A DNA stretch of 34,765 nucleotides from Desulfobulbaceae bacterium (GTDB lineage: Bacteria > Desulfobacterota > Desulfobulbia > Desulfobulbales > Desulfobulbaceae): assembly GCA_015486315.1 (NCBI GenBank), contig WFRY01000160.1, forward strand, positions 1 through 34,765, given 5' to 3'. Below, piece by piece: positions 29,038-34,765 of this stretch. The notes below the pieces were generated by a model. The model ran no database searches and had not been told where the DNA came from. It saw nothing but the letters and a program-made list of their open reading frames with translations. The position numbers and the translations under genes are program-made. How positions within the stretch are numbered: position 1 is the first letter of the stretch; the number at the start of each line of letters is the position of its first letter.

Positions 29038-29946
29038 ATGTCACACGGTGCAGATTCACTGAAATCCATTTTTTTTGCCCTTGGAGCAAACTTTGCCATT
29101 GCCGTTGCCAAGCTGGCCGCTGCCATTTTCACGGGGTCCGGCGCAATGATGGCGGAATCCATTCATTCCTTTGCCGACTGCGGCAACCAGCTCCTGCTGC
29201 TGGTCGGACTCCGTAATTCCGGCAAACCACCCTCGCCGGAATATCCACTTGGATACGGCAAGGCCATTTACTTCTGGTCCTTTATTGTGGCCCTGATTCT
29301 TTTTTCCATGGGTGGCCTGTATTCCATTTATGAGGGGGTACATAAACTGCATAATCCGGAACCGATCAGTGCCCCTCTTATTGCCATCGGAGTGCTTATC
29401 TTTTCTATGATTGCGGAGGGAACATCACTGTGGGGCTGCATGCGGGAAATCAACAAGGTCCGCGGCAGCCGCTCAATCATCCGCTGGTTCAAGGAAACCC
29501 GGCAGAGTGACCTGCTGGTCGTCTTCGGTGAAGACACCGCTGCCCTGATGGGACTCAGTTTTGCCCTGCTTGCCGTTATCATAACCTGGATAACGGGTAA
29601 TCCCATGTTTGATGCCATAGGATCCATTGGTATTGGTGTGCTGCTTATTTTAATAGCCATCTTTATCGGCATTGAGGTCAAGGCATTGCTCATCGGTCAG
29701 GGAGTGGAGCCGGAAACCAGGGAAAAGATGCTTGCCTTTCTCAGGAGTCGACCGGAAATAGAAAAAATTTTCAATCTGCTCACCCTGCAGATGGGTGCTG
29801 ATGTCATGGTTGCGGTAAAGGCAAAAATGGCGGAACAGCAATCTGCTGATCAACTTATCACTGCTATTAATACCTGCGAGGTCGCATTTAAACAGGAATT
29901 TCCGGAGACCATGTGGCTTTTCTTTGAGCCTGACAATCAGGATTAA
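29038..29946 (+). CDS. Cation diffusion facilitator family transporter
   Basis: SIFFALGANFAIAVAKLAAAIFTGSGAMMAESIHSFADCGNQLLLLVGLR...YPLGYGKAIYFWSF; multiple TM segments. Confidence 0.92.
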   Translation: MSHGADSLKSIFFALGANFAIAVAKLAAAIFTGSGAMMAESIHSFADCGNQLLLLVGLRNSGKPPSPEYPLGYGKAIYFWSFIVALILFSMGGLYSIYEGVHKLHNPEPISAPLIAIGVLIFSMIAEGTSLWGCMREINKVRGSRSIIRWFKETRQSDLLVVFGEDTAALMGLSFALLAVIITWITGNPMFDAIGSIGIGVLLILIAIFIGIEVKALLIGQGVEPETREKMLAFLRSRPEIEKIFNLLTLQMGADVMVAVKAKMAEQQSADQLITAINTCEVAFKQEFPETMWLFFEPDNQD

Positions 29947-30008
29947 AATAGACCAGGAATGAAACGTGCAGGAGCAACGCTGCTTCATCACCATCATATT
30001 TTTAACCC

Positions 30009-31073
30009 TTGAACCATAAACCTTCCATCCATACCGACATCCTTGTTATCGGTGCCGGTCCGGGCGGGCTTGCCTGTGCAAAACTGCTGGCGGAACATGG
30101 CCGTAAGGTCATTGTCCTTGAACGCAGTCGTGCTGATACAATCGGCAGCAAAGTCTGTGCCGGGGGCATTACCTGGGACGGGTTGATCGGTATTGTGCCG
30201 GAGGATTTGATTGAACGTAGTTTTTGTGAGCAGTACATTTTTTCCAATTACCAGAGTGTGGTGGTACAGGAAAAAAATCCCATTATTGCCACTGTCAATC
30301 GAAAGGTTCTTGGCAGGTGGATGGCGAAAAAGGCAATGGACGCCGGTGTGGAGATTATCACTGATACACGGGTAAGTGCAGTCGACGGGCTGCAGGTGAC
30401 GGCACTATCGGGTTCCGGAAAACAAAGCATCTTTACCTGCACAAACCTGGTTGGAGCTGATGGTGCAAATTCGCTGGTCCGACGCAGTCTCGGCATCCCC
30501 ATCGTCGATATGGGACCGGGCATCAACTATCAAATTGGGGGGTCCTGTGAAAAGATGGAATGGCACCTCAACACAAAGTATTTCGGCTATGGCTACGGCT
30601 GGATATTTCCCCATAAAGAAACAATTTCCATCGGCGCCTACGGTCCGCGCGGCAATATGAACACCGGCAGGCTTAAAAAGAATCTTCTCAGATGGGCGCT
30701 TGCCAGGGGACATGATCTGCAGAATGCATCCTGTCAGGCAGCGCTGATCAGCTATGATTATCGAGGCCATGCATTTGGCTCTACCTGGCTGGTGGGCGAT
30801 GCGGCAGGCCTTGCTTCCGGCCTGACCGGGGAAGGCATATATCCGGCCATAGTTTCCGGAGAAATCGTTGCCGGTACAATTATTGATCCGGCAAAACCAG
30901 ATGATGCGATCAGAACGATGGTCAAAAAACAGCGCCTGCACCATCGGGTTATCAGCCTGTCGGCAAGGCATCCTGCCTTTTGCTCGTTGATTATGGAATC
31001 GCTTATCATGATGCTCCGGCTTAAGCTTGTCAACTTTCATAGCTTGGAGATGGCAACGACTCCCGGCAATTGA
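30009..31073 (+). CDS. Geranylgeranyl-reductase-family FAD-dependent oxidoreductase
   Basis: Apparent TTG start; TDILVIGAGPGGLACAKLLAEHGRKVIVLERS...GSKVCAGGIT...LVGDAAGLASGLTGEGIYPAIVSGEI. Confidence 0.88.
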   Translation: MNHKPSIHTDILVIGAGPGGLACAKLLAEHGRKVIVLERSRADTIGSKVCAGGITWDGLIGIVPEDLIERSFCEQYIFSNYQSVVVQEKNPIIATVNRKVLGRWMAKKAMDAGVEIITDTRVSAVDGLQVTALSGSGKQSIFTCTNLVGADGANSLVRRSLGIPIVDMGPGINYQIGGSCEKMEWHLNTKYFGYGYGWIFPHKETISIGAYGPRGNMNTGRLKKNLLRWALARGHDLQNASCQAALISYDYRGHAFGSTWLVGDAAGLASGLTGEGIYPAIVSGEIVAGTIIDPAKPDDAIRTMVKKQRLHHRVISLSARHPAFCSLIMESLIMMLRLKLVNFHSLEMATTPGN

Positions 31074-31261
31074 ACCTCAGTGGGCCCGGGACAACGACTG
31101 AAACCGGTGGTAAAATTCATACAGTCGTTGCACGAGATTATGAATCTCTGCCTGCGCCGGGAGAACGAGTAAGGCTTGAATTGAATGTCATGCCGTACAC
31201 TGAGAGTCTTGCCATTCCCGGTATCCTACATTATAAGGTGCTGTATGCATCCCCGGGTTGA
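31070..31261 (+). CDS. Possible small ORF coupled to the upstream reductase
   Basis: 63 aa in protein-like codons (..IHTVVARDYESLPAPGERVRLELNVMPYTESLAIPGILHYKVLYASPG); TTG overlaps the TGA stop (ATTGA); rare start. Confidence 0.35.
   Translation: MNLSGPGTTTETGGKIHTVVARDYESLPAPGERVRLELNVMPYTESLAIPGILHYKVLYASPG
31092..31130. repeat. Inverted repeat CAACGACTG ... CAGTCGTTG
   Basis: Perfect 9-bp arms with a 21-nt loop just after the reductase stop. Confidence 0.5.
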
Positions 31262-31326
31262 GGCATGGGAGCATAATGTAAACCTGCCCTTTATCGAACA
31301 CCGTTAACCCTATACAGTTTCCAGTC

Positions 31327-31596
31327 ATGGCTAAAAAAAAGACATTTATCTACAATATTTTGTTCCTGATCGTCTGCGGCGGTCTCTTTTTCTTTCTCTG
31401 GAGTGCACCACCTGAGACAACTGCCCACCTGCCCCATGATGAAGATCATGAACGTTTTATGGATATGGGTAAAAAAGAGGCGGAAAAATTCTGCAACGAC
31501 TGTCATGGACCAAAGCAGATTGCTCCGCTGCCCGAAGATCATCCCCCCAAATATCGCTGTCTGTTCTGCCACAAACGCGACCACCAGGGAATGTAA
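31327..31596 (+). CDS. Small membrane-anchored diheme c-type cytochrome-like protein
   Basis: 89 aa; N-terminal TM FIYNILFLIVCGGLFFFLW; two CxxCH motifs CNDCH and CLFCH. Confidence 0.82.
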   Translation: MAKKKTFIYNILFLIVCGGLFFFLWSAPPETTAHLPHDEDHERFMDMGKKEAEKFCNDCHGPKQIAPLPEDHPPKYRCLFCHKRDHQGM

Positions 31597-31599
31597 TTC

Positions 31600-32424
31600 A
31601 TGTGGAACGTTAAAGATATTTATTATGTGTCTGACTCTACGGCATTACTCACAGAGGATATGGGGAAATCTCTTCTCTGCCAGTTCCCTGAAATCGGCTT
31701 TAATGAAGAAAAAATTCCCTTTGTCCGCAGTGTCAACGATGCCCGGAAAGCCCTTGATCGGATTCTTGACCAATCCGGCAGTCTGCAGCCCATAGTCTTC
31801 TGTACCATCATGGACAAAGATGTCCGGGATGTCTTTAATGCAGCAGAAGTTGAAATGCTTGATCTGTACGGCGGGTTTTTAAACGATCTGGAACGAACCC
31901 TTGAGGCAAAGGCTGTACGTGAGCCCGGTTTTTTCAGGCACACCGATGATACCAAGGCCGGCGAACGGGTAGAGGCCATTCATTACTCCATCGAGCATGA
32001 TGACGGTCAGAAAACCAGGGAATATGACCAGGCCGAAGTAATTCTGGTCGGCGTTTCCCGTACCGGCAAAACACCGGTCAGCGTCTACCTGGCGACGCAC
32101 ATGGGACTTAAGGCTGCCAATTTTGCCCTGACCTCGGATCATCTGAATAACTTTGAACTGCCCGGCGATATTGTTCATAACCGAAAACAGGTTGTCGGTC
32201 TGACCATTTCCGCCCAGTACCTGCATAGAATACGGCAGAAACGATACCCCGACAGCACCTATGCAAAACTTTCTACCTGCAGCACGGAGCTGAGACAGGC
32301 GGAACAGCTGTTCATGCAGCACGCCATCAAGACGTTGAAAACCGATGGCAGATCCATTGAAGAACTCTCTGTTCAGGTGACCCAGCTGCTGGGTATCTCA
32401 AAAAAGAAATGGAGAAGAAAATAA
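31600..32424 (+). CDS. ppsR: Pyruvate, water dikinase regulatory protein (DUF299 kinase/pyrophosphorylase)
   Basis: IYYVSDSTALLTEDMGKSLL...AIHYSIEHDDGQ...AEVILVGVSRTGKTPVSVYLATHMGLKAANFAL. Confidence 0.93.
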   Translation: MWNVKDIYYVSDSTALLTEDMGKSLLCQFPEIGFNEEKIPFVRSVNDARKALDRILDQSGSLQPIVFCTIMDKDVRDVFNAAEVEMLDLYGGFLNDLERTLEAKAVREPGFFRHTDDTKAGERVEAIHYSIEHDDGQKTREYDQAEVILVGVSRTGKTPVSVYLATHMGLKAANFALTSDHLNNFELPGDIVHNRKQVVGLTISAQYLHRIRQKRYPDSTYAKLSTCSTELRQAEQLFMQHAIKTLKTDGRSIEELSVQVTQLLGISKKKWRRK

Positions 32425-32498
32425 TGGTGCTCATTGTCATGAACGACAGAAATATTGCACCGAAACGATTACAATCTATTGTTCAGGAGTATGGCTGA
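32424..32498 (+). CDS. Candidate 24-aa micro-ORF bridging ppsR and the next gene
   Basis: TAATG at the 5' end and TGATG at the 3' end; MVLIVMNDRNIAPKRLQSIVQEYG*; GGAGAAG upstream. Confidence 0.35.
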   Translation: MVLIVMNDRNIAPKRLQSIVQEYG

Positions 32499-32719
32499 TG
32501 TTAAAGTGGCTTGATTCCATTCCCCTCTCCCTGCTCATTATTGCAGCTGTCATTTTAGGCGGCGCTCCGTTTATCCCGGAACCGCATATAGTTGAAAAGA
32601 TCCGTATGCTGGCTAATGGAACCTTATCCAGACCCATTGATATATTTGACCTGGTGTATCACGGTCTCCCCCTGTTGCTGCTGGTGCTGAAACTGGCAAG
32701 AATTGCTCAGACAAGGTGA
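32498..32719 (+). CDS. Small membrane protein
   Basis: 73 aa MLKWLDSIPLSLLIIAAVILGGAPFIPEPHIVEKIRMLANGTLSRPIDIFDLVYHGLPLLLLVLKLARIAQTR; two hydrophobic segments; TGATG and GTGA overlaps with neighbours. Confidence 0.7.
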   Translation: MLKWLDSIPLSLLIIAAVILGGAPFIPEPHIVEKIRMLANGTLSRPIDIFDLVYHGLPLLLLVLKLARIAQTR

Positions 32720-33648
32720 TGCCCCCTGCTTTGTCTTTATCGGTATTTTGGATCCTCTTTTCGTTCATCCCGTTCATCTCGGGATGTAATGGTCCGGAAA
32801 ATAAATTGGAGAACCCCATGACGGCACAAAATCTACTGGACAGCCCTGAAGTCAGGCAAGTTCTCTTTCATCCCAGAGCCACACCGGAAACAGAACCACC
32901 TGCCGGAGCAGAAAATATCAATATAGAGGTGGAACCGGGCATCTCCATCGGCTGCCGCCTGTTTACAGCCGACAAAAACGCTCCAACTATCCTCTTTTAT
33001 CATGGCAACGGAGAAATTGTCGCTGATTACGATGAGATCGGACCTATGTATGCTCAGCAAAATATCAATTTTCTGATCACGGACTTCCGGGGATATGGCT
33101 GGAGTGGCGGCACCCCATCGTTCTCTGCTCTGCTTGCCGACAGTCATGTTTTATACCATAAACTCAGACAGTATCTGGCTGATCAAGGATACAGCAAGGT
33201 GTTGTTTATCATGGGCAGATCTCTGGGCTCTGCCTGTGCCATAGAAGTTGCATCTGCTTATAACGACGAGATCAATGGGCTGATTATCGAGAGCGGATTT
33301 GCAGATACCCTGCCTCTGGCACAAACACTGGGAATGGATTTATCCTCAACCGATCTTACTGAAGAACAGACCTTTAATAATGGAGGAAAAATCGCTACTG
33401 TCACCAAGCCGACATTTCTACTCCATGGTCAACTCGATACCCTGATTCCCCTCTGGCAGTCGGAAAAACTGCACGCCGAATGTGGAGCCCGCTCAAAAGA
33501 GCTGCAGGTCGTTCCGGGGGCAGACCACAACTCTCTGATTGCGGTAGGGGGAATATTTTACTTTCAGGCAATAAGGCAGTTTGTCGATCGGGTGAGCGGT
33601 ACCAGTGACTGGCGCAAACTGCGCAGGGCTTATAAAGCCGGGGAGTGA
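32716..33648 (+). CDS. Alpha/beta hydrolase, likely lipoprotein
   Basis: Lipobox FISGC; ILFYHGNGEIVADYDEIG, FRGYGWSGGTPS, IMGRSLGSACAIEVA (GxSxG), LLHGQLDTLIPLW, PGADHNSL. Confidence 0.88.
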   Translation: MMPPALSLSVFWILFSFIPFISGCNGPENKLENPMTAQNLLDSPEVRQVLFHPRATPETEPPAGAENINIEVEPGISIGCRLFTADKNAPTILFYHGNGEIVADYDEIGPMYAQQNINFLITDFRGYGWSGGTPSFSALLADSHVLYHKLRQYLADQGYSKVLFIMGRSLGSACAIEVASAYNDEINGLIIESGFADTLPLAQTLGMDLSSTDLTEEQTFNNGGKIATVTKPTFLLHGQLDTLIPLWQSEKLHAECGARSKELQVVPGADHNSLIAVGGIFYFQAIRQFVDRVSGTSDWRKLRRAYKAGE

Positions 33649-33713
33649 AAAAGAGCGTTGGGATACCGGATGACACCATAATCTCACAATCAATCATAAA
33701 CAAAATATAGATC

Positions 33714-34202
33714 ATGTCCTCCAAACGAACCGATTACCTCTCCTGGGATGAATACTTTATGGCTGTTGCCCTGCTCTCGGCCCAGCGCTCAAAGGACCCC
33801 AATACTCAGGTTGGTGCCTGTGTCGCCAATTCACTGAATAAAATCGTCGGGGTGGGTTATAATGGTTTTCCCTGGGGATGCTCCGATGATGAACTGCCAT
33901 GGGACAGGGAAGGGGATTACCTGAATACCAAATACCCATTTGTCTGCCATGCGGAGCTCAATGCGGTACTCAACTCAACAACTTTTGACCTCCGGGACTG
34001 CCGTATCTATGTAGCACTTTTTCCGTGCAACGAATGTACCAAGGTGATCATCCAGGCGGGTATCAGGGAAATTGTTTACCTCTCCGATAAGTACAGGAAT
34101 ACGGATTCCGTCAGGGCGTCTAAAATCATGCTGGCAAAATCCAACACTTCCTACCGGCAATTCAAACCTGAACGTGAATCCATTCTACTGTCACTTATTT
34201 GA
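33714..34202 (+). CDS. dCMP deaminase family protein
   Basis: YLSWDEYFMAVALLSAQRSKDPNTQVGACV...GVGYNGFPWGCSD...CHAELNAVLNS...LFPCNECTKVIIQAGI. Confidence 0.92.
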   Translation: MSSKRTDYLSWDEYFMAVALLSAQRSKDPNTQVGACVANSLNKIVGVGYNGFPWGCSDDELPWDREGDYLNTKYPFVCHAELNAVLNSTTFDLRDCRIYVALFPCNECTKVIIQAGIREIVYLSDKYRNTDSVRASKIMLAKSNTSYRQFKPERESILLSLI

Positions 34203-34332
34203 ATTTGCAGAGAATATTCAGCTACAGGTTTTACAGATACAGGATTATTAAATATTGTACCATACTGATTATCATGATATGATATTTGTAATTATTCATG
34301 TGGGTGCAGAAAACCGGCAAAACCACCTTCCT

Positions 34333-34457
34333 GTAAGTGTTCAGGAGTGCCTTAGATTCGTTCATTTTAGACTGTGAAGCGTACTCGTGCTACTCGAGCA
34401 GGCTTAAATGGACGAAGAGGTAAGCGAAGACTCCGTGAGGTGCTCCTGAATAGTTAC
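34333..34457. repeat. Large structured inverted repeat (about 125 bp), candidate intergenic element or ncRNA
   Basis: Outer arms GTAAGTGTTCAGGAG / CTCCTGAATAGTTAC; inner arms TTCGTTCATTT / AAATGGACGAA; CTCGAG near the apex. Confidence 0.6.
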
Positions 34458-34554
34458 TGATATTTTATCTTATTTGCGCTCAAACAGATCAGAATAATAA
34501 CAAAAATAAAATTCATAACTGCGTGCAACTGACAACTGACCGACAGGGATCACG

Positions 34555-34765
34555 ATGAAAAAAACAAAATTAATTACAGTAGTATTTTTTGCTGTTTTAT
34601 TGGCTGTTTCAACTGCGGTGGCTGGCTGGCAGGAAATATTTACCAGCGATTTTCTGGAAAAAGATCTGAACAGCGCTGTTACCAATGCCCTGGCCCGGGG
34701 AATTTCACCCGAGGAAATAATAAACACAGCCATGGCCATTGAAGGCATGGACAGCGGGGCATTAG
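34555..34765 (+). CDS. Secreted hypothetical protein, partial at window edge
   Basis: MKKTKLITVVFFAVLLAVSTAVAGWQEIFTSDFLEKDLNSAVTNALARGISPEEIINTAMAIEGMDSGAL...; clear signal peptide. Confidence 0.6.
   Translation, partial: MKKTKLITVVFFAVLLAVSTAVAGWQEIFTSDFLEKDLNSAVTNALARGISPEEIINTAMAIEGMDSGAL

Noticed and set aside
34262-34292. AT-rich dyad resembling a Fur-type box (GATTATCATGATATGATA)
   Set aside because: Only partial similarity in a very AT-rich stretch; no iron-related gene adjacent.
1-34765. CRISPR arrays, tRNA, rRNA, transposases, integrases, phage or known defence genes
   Set aside because: Searched by eye on both strands; no supporting direct-repeat arrays, RNA gene signatures or protein motifs were found.

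Overview
The window is about 34.8 kb of chromosomal-type DNA with densely packed genes on both strands. Protein content (two-CW protein, small c-type cytochrome, geranylgeranyl-reductase-family protein, PpsR) suggests a sulfate-reducer-like Desulfobacterota/Desulfobulbales relative; this taxon call is inference only. Most genes are housekeeping: tsaC/sua5, a purD-purE fusion, greA, an rpoH-like sigma factor, lepA, engB/yihA, hisG, hisI, a SlyD-like FKBP, mazG, dnaE, pepN, a CDF transporter, ppsR and a dCMP deaminase. No rRNA, tRNA, CRISPR array, transposase, integrase or phage gene was recognised. The best candidate for an undescribed system is the left-edge, same-strand trio of ATP-grasp ligase, KamA-family radical-SAM aminomutase and M20 peptidase (cut by the window edge). 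The aminomutase keeps its catalytic motifs but appears to have lost one of the two lysine-binding Asp residues, so its substrate may not be lysine. Other notable points: a fused PurD-PurE; a triple-rhodanese lipoprotein with Cys-to-Ser changes in two domains; a TetR gene with a palindrome on its likely promoter; a family of dispersed hairpin repeats; an end-to-end overlapping ORF chain with a 24-codon micro-ORF; and several small Cys-rich or heme-binding proteins. All calls come from reading the sequence, with no database search.
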